From the NCBI GenBank assembly GCA_020439745.1, contig JAGQSC010000021.1:362409-426408 (forward strand): a stretch of DNA of 64,000 nucleotides, read 5' to 3'. Origin of the DNA: Acidobacteriota bacterium. Lineage in GTDB: Bacteria > Acidobacteriota > Holophagae > Acanthopleuribacterales > Acanthopleuribacteraceae. Positions 8,215 through 16,851 of this stretch are shown piece after piece. How positions within the stretch are numbered: the stretch's first letter is position 1; the number at the start of each line of letters is the position of its first letter. The notes beneath the pieces were generated by a model. The model had not been told where the DNA came from. It made no database searches and worked only from the letters and a program-made list of their open reading frames with translations. Made by a program: the position numbers and the translations under genes.

Positions 8215-9585
8215 ATGGACCATGAGCGTTTCAGGCAAATAGGACATCAGCTGATTGATTGGGTGGCGGACTATATGGAGAACGGTCACGACGGGCCGGT
8301 TGTACCGGATGCGCTACCGGGAGACGTATTGCGCAGGATCGCCGCGCACGCGCCACAAGAGGCCGAACCACCGGACCAAGTGATTGAAGACTTCAAAACA
8401 TTGATCGTACCCAACCTGGCTCATTGGAATGATCCTCGTTACATGGGTTACTTCCCCTGTAACCACTCAGGCCCCGGGATCTTGGGCGAATTGCTGAGTG
8501 CCGGATTGAATGTGAATGCCATGAGTTGGGCCACGAGCCCTGCGGCTACTGAGCTGGAAATTGCCATGATGCGATGGCTGGGTGAGATGATTGGCTTGGC
8601 TTGGCCAGGTACCATTCAGGACACCGCTTCTACAGGTACGTTTTGCGCCATGTTGGCAGCTCGAGAACAGGTCGCTCCCATTAATAGAGAAGGTTATTAC
8701 GGTCGTCCCCCACTAGTCGCCTATGTCTCGGACCAGGCCCATAGCTCCGGTATCAAAGCTGCAAGGATGGCAGGGATTGGTGATGCCTACCTGCGTGCAG
8801 TCCCAAGCGACGCGCAGCAGGCCATGAATGTCCAGGAGTTGGCGAGGCTGATCAAGGAAGATCGGTTGGCAGGTCGTGTTCCTTTTTTCGTGATGGCTAC
8901 CGTGGGCACGACATCGACAACAGCCATTGATCCGGTTCCAGAAATAGCGGGGTTGTGTCGACGTGAAGATCTGTACTTGCACGTAGATGCTGCTTTGGCC
9001 GGGACTGCTGCCATTCTGCCTGAAATGCGCTGGATCATGAATGGCGTAACCGAAGCAGACTCCTTCTTGTTTAACCCCCACAAATGGATGTTCACCAATT
9101 TCGATTGTTGCGCCTATTTCTGTAAGGACCCGATGAAACTGAAACACGCCTTGGCCATTCAACCTGAATACTTGAAGACCCAGCACGATGCATCGGTGGA
9201 GAACTTCCGCGACTGGTCACCCCAATTGGGGCGTCGGTTCAGGGCCCTTAAGTTGTGGTTTGTGATGCGCATGTTTGGTGTTCATGGACTTCAGGAAAAG
9301 GTCCGTAGCCACCTGAAGTTGGCAAAGTGGCTTTCCGCTCAAATAGCCGCGCATCCAAGATTGCATTTATGGCGCGAGCCTACGCTAAACACGGTGTGTT
9401 TGCACCTGGGGAACCGTGCAGAGACCGAAGCTTTCATGCTGCGCTTGAATGACACCGGAAAAGTCTTTCTAACCCACACTATCGTGCAAGGTACCTACCT
9501 GATCCGCATATCGCTCGGTCAAACCCATCAGACGGCCGAACATGTGCACCAACTGTGGCAATTGATGAACGAACAACTCACCTAA
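8215..9585 (+). CDS. Pyridoxal-dependent amino-acid decarboxylase (group II)
   Basis: A 456-residue fold-type I PLP decarboxylase of the aromatic-L-amino-acid / tyrosine decarboxylase family. Landmarks are MGYFPCNHSGPGILGE (residues about 77-92), DTASTGTFCAMLAAR, the ring-stacking histidine in SDQAHSS (H176), HVDAA (D258), and the cofactor lysine in FNPHKWMFTNFDC (K290). The start is the ATG preceded by AGAGG; an in-frame start at 8146 would overlap the promoter region. It probably makes an aromatic amine (tyramine, tryptamine or phenethylamine), but the substrate cannot be decided by eye. See nhaC for the pairing. Confidence 0.93.
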   Translation: MDHERFRQIGHQLIDWVADYMENGHDGPVVPDALPGDVLRRIAAHAPQEAEPPDQVIEDFKTLIVPNLAHWNDPRYMGYFPCNHSGPGILGELLSAGLNVNAMSWATSPAATELEIAMMRWLGEMIGLAWPGTIQDTASTGTFCAMLAAREQVAPINREGYYGRPPLVAYVSDQAHSSGIKAARMAGIGDAYLRAVPSDAQQAMNVQELARLIKEDRLAGRVPFFVMATVGTTSTTAIDPVPEIAGLCRREDLYLHVDAALAGTAAILPEMRWIMNGVTEADSFLFNPHKWMFTNFDCCAYFCKDPMKLKHALAIQPEYLKTQHDASVENFRDWSPQLGRRFRALKLWFVMRMFGVHGLQEKVRSHLKLAKWLSAQIAAHPRLHLWREPTLNTVCLHLGNRAETEAFMLRLNDTGKVFLTHTIVQGTYLIRISLGQTHQTAEHVHQLWQLMNEQLT

Positions 9586-9611
9586 TCTGGGCGCAAGTCC
9601 TTTTTCCGTGT

Positions 9612-10946
9612 TCATGCGATGCGATTGATTTTGGGTCGATCATGGGCCAGATCCAGTACAGCTCTCTGGGCGCCCTGGAACTGGTGGTGAATAGATGTGT
9701 AGTTGAAATTGGCATTCCGTCCCACAACGTGCATGTTCTTGAGCGATTTGAGATATTGCAAACAACGGGCTGTGTGTTTTGTGCCATACACATCGATAAC
9801 GGGATAGGCTTTTCTTAACCTGACCACATGGAACCCAGTGACCGATCGAGGATTAAGCATGTTTAGATCGTTCAGATGTTGCACCGTTTGTTCCACGATC
9901 GTGCCGTCCTCGCAAAGCCAAGTTGGGTCGCCAAACATACACGGGTTTTCAATGACTAAGGAAGTATGGCCTGGCGGTGACATCCGTGCGCAACGGTTGT
10001 TGGGCTCAAAAACTCGGGTGAATGGGATGAACGGGTCAGGGAAATAGAGCGTGGCGAAGGGCGTCACTTGTGGCTGTTCAATGAATAACGCGACCAGGAC
10101 TAAATCGCGAAACCGAAGTTGACGACTTGCGTGGATGATATCTTCGGGTGGCGGGGGATCCAATAGGTGTACGAGGGAAGTCATGGGCAAGCTGGAAATG
10201 ACCTGATCCACCGGATACTCAAGGGTGCCGTTGATCTGTACCGAGTGGATCTGGCTGTCTTCCACGAGTAACTTGGTCACTCGGTGATTTGTATTGAATT
10301 GATGAGCGCCCAAAGAGCAAGCCATGGATGGCCAAAGACTCCCGATGCCGTTTTCCGGATAGTAGAAGGCACCTTCGGCTGACGCGGTTCTGCGACCCAC
10401 GATGGATTGGATGAGGCTCTTTGCGTCGAGGCCGCGTAAGCGGGGGCCAGCTACTGCGTGTGAGAGCTGGTTACAGGGTATCCCCCACAGCTTTCTTGAA
10501 TAATTCAACAGAAATCGATCGGCGAGGAAACCTCCGTATCGGTGTCTGGCTATGGCTTCAAAGTTTTCAGCGATCTGAGGGCGCAAGCGTTGACTGATCA
10601 AGTCAATTCCGGCACGCGCCATCCACGTCCATCCCAAACTGCGCATGATGCCACCGAGACTGAGTGGGAACTCGATAAACCGGTTCCCGTCCACGATGCG
10701 GCTTGACGCGTTCACACGATTCAGGGGCGCATATTTGCCCAGAATATCCAGCACTCGCCCGTCGGTGTCGTGAATGCGGTGAGCGCCTGTATCAAAACGG
10801 AATCCATGCGCTTCCAGAGTCCGACATAACCCACCCAACTGGCTATTGCCCTCAAACAACTGAAATTCAAGGTTGTGTTCAGAAGCGTAGTGGGCGGCAG
10901 CCATTCCCGCCGGGCCGCCCCCCAAGATTGCGATCGGTAGGCGCAA
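9612..10946 (-). CDS. FAD-dependent amine-oxidoreductase-like protein
   Basis: A 444-residue flavoprotein. An N-terminal dinucleotide fold (IAILGGGPAGMAAAHYA, residues 5-21) is followed by FEGNSQLGGLCRT, typical of the protoporphyrinogen oxidase / UDP-galactopyranose mutase / phytoene desaturase superfamily. Its closest relatives are probably the uncharacterised FAD oxidoreductases often placed in cell-surface polysaccharide clusters. It starts 4 bases after the propeller gene stop, as the last gene of a three-gene operon. There is no signal peptide. HemN is 4 kb away, so a true HemG/HemY role is possible but not favoured. Confidence 0.8.
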   Translation of the reverse strand: MRLPIAILGGGPAGMAAAHYASEHNLEFQLFEGNSQLGGLCRTLEAHGFRFDTGAHRIHDTDGRVLDILGKYAPLNRVNASSRIVDGNRFIEFPLSLGGIMRSLGWTWMARAGIDLISQRLRPQIAENFEAIARHRYGGFLADRFLLNYSRKLWGIPCNQLSHAVAGPRLRGLDAKSLIQSIVGRRTASAEGAFYYPENGIGSLWPSMACSLGAHQFNTNHRVTKLLVEDSQIHSVQINGTLEYPVDQVISSLPMTSLVHLLDPPPPEDIIHASRQLRFRDLVLVALFIEQPQVTPFATLYFPDPFIPFTRVFEPNNRCARMSPPGHTSLVIENPCMFGDPTWLCEDGTIVEQTVQHLNDLNMLNPRSVTGFHVVRLRKAYPVIDVYGTKHTARCLQYLKSLKNMHVVGRNANFNYTSIHHQFQGAQRAVLDLAHDRPKINRIA

Positions 10947-10950
10947 GCGA

Positions 10951-12018
10951 TCAGGATTCTGCTGCGATTGTCAATTCTGCGATCGACATCTCTCCTTCGT
11001 CGTCCACAATCACGCCCAGAATACGTCCACGAGCGCCCATGAGTCCTCCGCCCTGACCTAAAGTAACCTGCACCCTACCAAGTAGCTTGCCTTTGTTCGT
11101 GGCCAAATAGCCATCTACTTTTTTGTTGAAGGGAGACTCATGATAAAGCAGGTAATGGGGTCCCAGTTGCAGGATAGCCGAAAAGAAAGGCATCTTTTCA
11201 CCAAACTCCGTCTTGAAGAAAGTGGAGTTCTTGATGAATGGCTGTTCGTTGAATTCGAAGATATCGTCCTTTTCAACGTCCCTCTGCGGGATGGCCACTT
11301 GAATCGTCTCCATCTTTCCGCCCAATACACCGGTTTCAAACTGGGGCTTGCCCGTGTCAGCGGTGATGATGCGGTTGTCGGCTGCGTTGTACGACATGAT
11401 CAATGTGGGTGAATAGGCTTGGATATAAATGGCCGTGGGACGGCTCCCCGGCTCACCTTCGCGCCGAAAGCTCTTGTCGTCGATGGAGACAAGCGTTTCG
11501 GATTTCGTGCCGTCCTTGCTCACGAGGAGAATGTCTCTTGAAGGTGTATCGCGAATGAAGCTCTGTTGGTAAAGGAGGAACTCATCATTTGGTGTGACGA
11601 ACAGACTTCCGGTTCTGCCTGCTCTCAACTCAAACGTAATGGTGTCTTTGTAGGAGCCATCCAATCCAAACACGACGATGTTGCGCTTGCCGCCATTGAA
11701 TACGTAAAGCTTGTCTCCATTGATACCCAAGTACCCTTGCGGACCACCCATGCGACCGTTAAAGGACAGTTCGCCTGGCCCCTCGCCCGGCTTGCCGATT
11801 GTTTTGTCGAACGTGCCGTCAGCATGCCACACAAATACAACATTCGCGCTGAAATCCAGCACGTAGCAATTGCCTTTTGCGTCGAAGTCGCACCACGAAG
11901 GCGTCTGCAGGAAGAAATCCAGATCATCGGGTAAGGGATTGAATCGAAAGGACGTATCTACGGCCAGGTTTCCGGCAAATAGGGTAGCGCCCAGGAAAGA
12001 TGTCCAAAAAATCCTCAT
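10951..12018 (-). CDS. Exported 6-bladed beta-propeller protein
   Basis: A 355-residue secreted or periplasmic protein. A signal peptide (MRIFWTSFLGATLFAGNLA) is followed by repeated FDAKGNCYVLD / GDKLYVFN-type blades like the NHL / 6-bladed propeller family that includes BF3870-like proteins. The start at 12018 has AAGGAG 7 bases upstream; an ATG at 12036 would overlap the upstream gene and has no ribosome site. The gap to the TlpA-domain gene is 10 bases, so the two are coupled. Propellers of this kind mostly bind partners or ligands; no catalytic site is seen. Confidence 0.78.
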   Translation of the reverse strand: MRIFWTSFLGATLFAGNLAVDTSFRFNPLPDDLDFFLQTPSWCDFDAKGNCYVLDFSANVVFVWHADGTFDKTIGKPGEGPGELSFNGRMGGPQGYLGINGDKLYVFNGGKRNIVVFGLDGSYKDTITFELRAGRTGSLFVTPNDEFLLYQQSFIRDTPSRDILLVSKDGTKSETLVSIDDKSFRREGEPGSRPTAIYIQAYSPTLIMSYNAADNRIITADTGKPQFETGVLGGKMETIQVAIPQRDVEKDDIFEFNEQPFIKNSTFFKTEFGEKMPFFSAILQLGPHYLLYHESPFNKKVDGYLATNKGKLLGRVQVTLGQGGGLMGARGRILGVIVDDEGEMSIAELTIAAES

Positions 12019-12028
12019 GCTGTGCTCC

Positions 12029-13228
12029 TTAATCAACCAGCGTTTCGCCCGCTAAAAGGGTATCCAGGTCGGCTGAAACTTGTTCTTTCAGGTTTTGAGA
12101 GAATCCGACGTGCACGGCTTGCACGATACCTTCCCGGTCAATGATGATGGTCTGAGGGATCTGTTGCGCGCCATAGGCTTGACCTACTGTACCGTCGGTG
12201 TCCAGAATGACGTCCAGGTCCAGGGCCAATTTTTCAACAAAAGCTGCCACCTTATTCTTGGGCTCCTTGAGGTTCAGGGCGTAGACGTGGACGTTCTTGT
12301 CTTTGTATTGCTGGGCCAACTGAGAAATCTGCGGCATGGTCATTCGGCAGGGTCCACACCAAGTCGCCCAGAAATCCAAGACCACGATGTCTTTTTTCTT
12401 GTGATCAGCCAATTTGGCTGATGACCCGTCAAGTTTGTCTAATTCAAACAATGGTGCGGCTTTGCCCACAAGCACGGGTTTTTGTTCAGCTGAGCGCTGC
12501 AGATTGAATTGTGAAACTGATTCGGCATGTTCCGGCGCTTTGAATTGGAAGACGCCGTCAAAAGGCGTCGTTTGCCAGTCTGAGAAATCAAGCGCCATGT
12601 TGATTTCAGCACCATTAGTGGGGATGAGCTTGGACAAGTCGGGTGCGATTCTTCGGAGTGTCATGGTTGCTGTGTCAATCCAGACGTTCATATCTACATT
12701 GCGTTTTTGGAAATAGATGCGTTGATAAGGTTGATCATCGATGGTCTCCGAACCCATGTCGACCATCCATGTCACATCGCTAAGGAAGCTGGTTGCATCC
12801 TCAATGTCGGTTAACATCCACAGGAACGCTGTAGCCCCGCCACTGAAACTTGAGACGATGGGATCTGCCAGCATGAGTTCCTGGATCGATGCGGGAGCCG
12901 GGGAGGTCCTCACCTGCGCCAAATCAGGTACATAGGCATGCACCTGATTGCCGTCGCTGATGAGGGTCACGCCTCGTCCGCTCAGTCGCTCCAAGTGGAG
13001 TTTGTTGGGAGCAGAAAGCGCAAATCGATAACGGGCTTTTTCATCTATTTTCTGAGCGCCCTGGAGGACGTTGATGTGTAAATTGAACGAACATGACGCG
13101 AAGTCACGTTGAGAAACAGCTGCCGCATAATCACGTAGAGTAGTTTTGGCAGATTCATCGATTTTGATTTTGGGTTGTGCACTCAAGGCGGTGCACATGA
13201 ATGCGATAGCTAGGAACCGAACAGACAC
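12029..13228 (-). CDS. Exported LolA-like/DUF2092 and thioredoxin (TlpA) fusion
   Basis: 399 residues: signal peptide (about 1-17), a LolA-like beta-rich domain of DUF2092 type (about 25-235), and a C-terminal TlpA/ResA thioredoxin domain (about 250-395) with active site WCGPC (290-294) and the cis-proline loop QIPQT. The thioredoxin part would reduce or oxidise periplasmic disulfides, while the LolA-like half may bind a lipid or hydrophobic ligand. It is first gene of the operon with the propeller and the FAD oxidoreductase. Confidence 0.85.
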   Translation of the reverse strand: MSVRFLAIAFMCTALSAQPKIKIDESAKTTLRDYAAAVSQRDFASCSFNLHINVLQGAQKIDEKARYRFALSAPNKLHLERLSGRGVTLISDGNQVHAYVPDLAQVRTSPAPASIQELMLADPIVSSFSGGATAFLWMLTDIEDATSFLSDVTWMVDMGSETIDDQPYQRIYFQKRNVDMNVWIDTATMTLRRIAPDLSKLIPTNGAEINMALDFSDWQTTPFDGVFQFKAPEHAESVSQFNLQRSAEQKPVLVGKAAPLFELDKLDGSSAKLADHKKKDIVVLDFWATWCGPCRMTMPQISQLAQQYKDKNVHVYALNLKEPKNKVAAFVEKLALDLDVILDTDGTVGQAYGAQQIPQTIIIDREGIVQAVHVGFSQNLKEQVSADLDTLLAGETLVD

Positions 13229-13266
13229 GTTTTCTCCTGACAGATGATGACCCCAGAACAGATTAC

Positions 13267-13282
13267 GTTCCTTTCGTGGAAC
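13267..13282. repeat. Inverted repeat GTTCC-N6-GGAAC upstream of the TlpA gene
   Basis: A perfect 5-base inverted repeat, 40 bases before the TlpA-domain start, in the intergenic region shared with the DCC gene. It could be an operator. No further support is available from sequence. Confidence 0.3.
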
Positions 13283-13309
13283 AGTTCACATAACATCGCA
13301 TTTCGTTGC

Positions 13310-13338
13310 TTGAAAGGCTGAATGGGTGGGTCTAGACT
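13310..13338 (+). promoter_or_regulatory. Putative promoter for the DCC-family gene
   Basis: TTGAAA (13310-13315), 17 bases, TAGACT (13333-13338), giving a leader of about 85 bases to the TTG start at 13429. A small inverted repeat GCGGT-N5-ACCGC lies in that leader. Confidence 0.4.
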
Positions 13339-13428
13339 TAAGATTCTAAATAGATGCGCGGTTCTTGACCGCCCGCATATTCTACACGAAGCGCGCCACG
13401 CTGTCCTTCGTGTCCTTAAGGATGGCCT

Positions 13429-14520
13429 TTGCGCGTTACCTCGCCATCTCAATTTGTGTTTTTCAGAATCCTGACCAGCGTATGGATGATGGTGGTTTTT
13501 GTGTCCATGGCTCTGGCTGAAGAACTGCGTGTGCCCTATGGTTCGTTTGCCGTGTTCGACGCCTTTCCAGGCATGTTCCATTTCACGAAATGGATACAGA
13601 CCGATGTGTTAATGAGGGTGTTTTTGGGCTTTTTTGGATCGCTCGGCTGCTTGGTTGCGCTGGGCTGGGCGCGAAGGCCCGTGTCGTTTCTTTTGTGGTA
13701 CGCATGGATCGGAACACTCTTAGTAAGCGAGTCTACCCGGGACGTAAGTGCTTATTTCGGTGAATGGCTGTTATTGGTTTGCGTCGTCACGCCCAGTGGC
13801 GAGCCCGCAATGTTTGGTGGCAATCGTCAGCATCGCTTCTGGCGGCCGATGGCTTTGATTTGCCATGCTTCTTGGTATTTATGCGTGATTACGGTGGTTC
13901 TGACGGCCATTCATCGTGTGAGCCAAACCGGAATGGATGTGGTGTTTGTCGTGTTGTTCGGCCTGTCTAGCCTGGGCCTATTGACGACGCTACCTCGTTA
14001 CCGTCACGTGGGTTGGTGGATATTGGTCATGGGTATATGTGTGATGGACTGGACTGTAGGAACGCCCGTACCCGTGGTTCCCTACCTGTTATGTGCGGTC
14101 TTGGCATTTGATCGACGGTGGTATCGCGGAAAACAAGGCGTGCTCTACTTTGATGGGGTATGTGGTCTGTGTAACGGTTTCGTCGACTACCTCATGTCTG
14201 AGGACGATGCAGCCAACTTGAGGTTTGCAGCCATACAGTCTGAATCAGCCCGAGAACATTTGGAGTCATCTCTGATTGACAATTTGGACACGGTGATTTT
14301 TCAACAGCAAGGGCAAACCTATCTGCGCAGCGACGCAGCCTTGCGCGCAACGGCCTCATTGGGTGGGCCCTTTGTGTTCCTTTATGGGCTGCTGCTGGTG
14401 CCCCGCACAATTCGAGATATGGCTTATGATGCACTTGCCCGATCCCGCTATCGCTTCTTTGGGAAACGCGAGACCTGCCGCCTGCCAAGCGCGGACGAAC
14501 GAGACCGGTTCCTGGATTAA
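13429..14520 (+). CDS. Membrane protein with C-terminal DCC thiol-oxidoreductase domain
   Basis: 363 residues. The first 230 hold about six hydrophobic segments, in part like HTTM-type membrane modules. The last 130 form a DCC domain (DUF393) with FDGVCGLCN (C245, C248). DCC proteins are thioredoxin-fold-related disulfide oxidoreductases of unclear substrate. The start is TTG with AAGGA six bases upstream, which decides it over ATG 13422 in another frame. It is divergent from a TlpA-type gene, so this locus has two thiol-redox proteins back to back. Confidence 0.8.
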   Translation: MRVTSPSQFVFFRILTSVWMMVVFVSMALAEELRVPYGSFAVFDAFPGMFHFTKWIQTDVLMRVFLGFFGSLGCLVALGWARRPVSFLLWYAWIGTLLVSESTRDVSAYFGEWLLLVCVVTPSGEPAMFGGNRQHRFWRPMALICHASWYLCVITVVLTAIHRVSQTGMDVVFVVLFGLSSLGLLTTLPRYRHVGWWILVMGICVMDWTVGTPVPVVPYLLCAVLAFDRRWYRGKQGVLYFDGVCGLCNGFVDYLMSEDDAANLRFAAIQSESAREHLESSLIDNLDTVIFQQQGQTYLRSDAALRATASLGGPFVFLYGLLLVPRTIRDMAYDALARSRYRFFGKRETCRLPSADERDRFLD

Positions 14521-14588
14521 GTTGTTTCAGCTCAACAACTAATGTTATAAGGACGGGACTTCAATCAATTTTCTATGGTGGAGGCAGG

Positions 14589-16319
14589 ATGGCACTCGAT
14601 CCTTTAACCCAAAAACCCATTCGGCGCGGGGCATATCCAGAATTAACGGTGCCCGCCGTTTTGGTGGGTTATATCCTTGGCATCCTGTTGGCGGTTGCCA
14701 TTGGTTACGCTGCTCTGATTCTGGGTTTTTCCATTGAAGGATCGGAACTGGCCGCAATCCTTGGATTTGCCATCTTACGTGGCGTGATGGGGCGGGCCAG
14801 TATCATTGAAAACAACATCAACCAAACCATCGCTAGTGCCGTAAACGGAGCCTCTTCCGGCATGATGTTTTCCGTGCCTGCACTGTTTATTTTGGGCTAC
14901 GACGACTTTAACCGGGCGTTTATGGTGTTGGGTTGTGTTGCAGGTGCCGTCATGGGCATTTGTTTCGTGATTCCGTTACGCAAGCAAATGATTGACTTCA
15001 ACCGCTTGGCCTTCCCGGGCGGTATCGCCGTGGCGACCATCTTAAAGTCACCGGGTGCCGGCATTCAAAAAGCCTATTTATTGTTGGGCGCTGCACTCGT
15101 AAGTGCGGTCGCTCAGTTCTTCGTCCAATTCTACGAAGTGGAGACTTTCAATTTGGGTCTCCAACTGGGTTTACCTGAATTCATGAACGGGATCTGGTAT
15201 TTGTCGCTGTTGACCGTGGGCGTTGGTTTTCTCTCCGGCAAAGGCGGCATCTACTTCATCATCGGTGGCTATGTGTGTTATTGGATTTTGGCTCCCATCA
15301 TGAACGCAGCGGGCATTCTGCCATCCCCCGCCGAATTGGAAGGTTCCTCGATTACGGGCTTTCTGAGACTTTCGCTGTATCGCCCGTTGGGCATTGGTAT
15401 GTTGATTGGCGGTGCACTTACCGGCATCGCGTTAGCCTTTCCGCTTATTGTGAGTGCCGTGCGCAGCATGCAGTCTGCCGCCAAGGCGGGAACCCAACAC
15501 GCAGAAGACGAGATGCCTATTAAGTTGATGTACTTCGCAATTGCAGGCGCGTTCATGCTCCTGTTCCTGATGTCGATTTTCTCAACCGAACACATGACCC
15601 TGTGGCGCGCAGGTGCCATGGCCCTGCTTGGCACGCTTTGGGTTTGGGTTGCTGGGGTGGTTTTGTCTGAGTGCATCGGCAGAACCAATTGGTCTCCCTT
15701 GAGTGGGATGACCCTGATTGGTATCACCATCTTGATTTTTGTCGCCAGCGGGCTACCAGACCGAGAAGCAGTCATCGCCTCGGTCATGGTGGGTGCCGCC
15801 ATGTGCGTGGCCATGTCTCAGGCCACCGACCTGATGTTGGATATGAAAACGGGATACATGGTGGGGTCCCAGCCGCGTAAACAACAGATCGCCCAGTTGT
15901 TGGGCACCTGGTTAGGGCCAATTGTCGTCATGACAGTGATCATCATTCTGCATAAATCATCAGGGCTGGGCAGCGATAAACTGCCGGCACCGCAAGGGCA
16001 GGCGTTGGCCAGTGTGATCAGTGGGATTTTGGGTGGTGATGTGCCAGTCGATAAATATGCATCGGGCGCATTCTTGGGTGCCTTGCTCAGTGCCAGCGGC
16101 ATTGGTGGCCTGGGCGTTTTGGTCGGTTTGGGCTTTTATTTGCCCTTCCATATTGTGTTGACGTACACCATTGGCACCATCTCACGCATTCTCGTGGACA
16201 AATTCAAAGGTGCCAAATTCAGTCATAACGTCGGTATACCCATTGCCGCAGGATTGATTGTCGGGGAAGCGCTCGTGGCGGTAGGTGCGGCTATTATCAA
16301 GGTATTGGAAGGGATGTAG
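14589..16319 (+). CDS. OPT-family oligopeptide/metal transporter
   Basis: A 576-residue inner-membrane protein with about 14 hydrophobic segments, of the OPT superfamily (oligopeptide or iron-siderophore uptake by proton symport). Family-like stretches are PELTVPAVLVGYILG near the start, NQTIASAVNGASSGMMFSVPAL, and GLQLGLPEFMNGIWY. GGAGGCAGG precedes the ATG. The next gene follows after 3 bases. The substrate (peptide, metal chelate or other) cannot be read from sequence. Confidence 0.92.
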   Translation: MALDPLTQKPIRRGAYPELTVPAVLVGYILGILLAVAIGYAALILGFSIEGSELAAILGFAILRGVMGRASIIENNINQTIASAVNGASSGMMFSVPALFILGYDDFNRAFMVLGCVAGAVMGICFVIPLRKQMIDFNRLAFPGGIAVATILKSPGAGIQKAYLLLGAALVSAVAQFFVQFYEVETFNLGLQLGLPEFMNGIWYLSLLTVGVGFLSGKGGIYFIIGGYVCYWILAPIMNAAGILPSPAELEGSSITGFLRLSLYRPLGIGMLIGGALTGIALAFPLIVSAVRSMQSAAKAGTQHAEDEMPIKLMYFAIAGAFMLLFLMSIFSTEHMTLWRAGAMALLGTLWVWVAGVVLSECIGRTNWSPLSGMTLIGITILIFVASGLPDREAVIASVMVGAAMCVAMSQATDLMLDMKTGYMVGSQPRKQQIAQLLGTWLGPIVVMTVIIILHKSSGLGSDKLPAPQGQALASVISGILGGDVPVDKYASGAFLGALLSASGIGGLGVLVGLGFYLPFHIVLTYTIGTISRILVDKFKGAKFSHNVGIPIAAGLIVGEALVAVGAAIIKVLEGM

Positions 16320-16322
16320 GCC

Positions 16323-16850
16323 ATGCATGTGATTGGTTATGTATTGATCGGTGTTGGTTTTCTCGTAGGGGCCCTAGCTTCTGTGTGGCAAGTGGAAGGC
16401 ATCTTGGTGAATTTGTATGCTGTGGGGGGAGCCATGGGCATGGTCGGTGTCATCATGGCGCGGTTAGGAACACGACGCCTCCATCGTTCTGAAGCGCGCA
16501 TGAGCGCCAACCTGGACATCGTTAAGTCATCCCTGAATGCATTGATCCAAGCCGTCGACGACTTGGACGAGCAGAAAACGGACCTCAGTGTGTATGAGAT
16601 TCATCACCTGATTGATGATCGCACGGTCGAAGCTATCGAATCGTTTGTGGAAGCACGTGAGAGTATTGCCCATGCTCATGGTCTACAAGCCTATGCGGAT
16701 CTCATGAGCCATTTCGCATCTGGAGAAAGGGCCTTAAATCGCGCTTGGTCGGCATCGACGGACGGTTACATTGACGAGGTGCACGAAAGCCTCTCAAGAG
16801 CAAGGCAAGAACTCCAGGCGGCTGGCCAACTGTTATCCGCTGTCGCTTGA
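16323..16850 (+). CDS. Small membrane protein paired with OPT transporter
   Basis: 175 residues: two N-terminal hydrophobic segments (about 4-22 and 28-47), then a charged, helical cytoplasmic part (about 55-175) that may form a coiled coil. It starts 3 bases after the OPT stop, so the two are almost surely cotranscribed and it may be an accessory subunit. No family recognised. Confidence 0.7.
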   Translation: MHVIGYVLIGVGFLVGALASVWQVEGILVNLYAVGGAMGMVGVIMARLGTRRLHRSEARMSANLDIVKSSLNALIQAVDDLDEQKTDLSVYEIHHLIDDRTVEAIESFVEARESIAHAHGLQAYADLMSHFASGERALNRAWSASTDGYIDEVHESLSRARQELQAAGQLLSAVA

Positions 16851-16851
16851 C

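Noticed and set aside
14520..14540. Hairpin AGTTGTT/AACAACT after the DCC gene as terminator
   Set aside because: The stem is A/T-rich and not followed by a T-run, so it is too weak to call.
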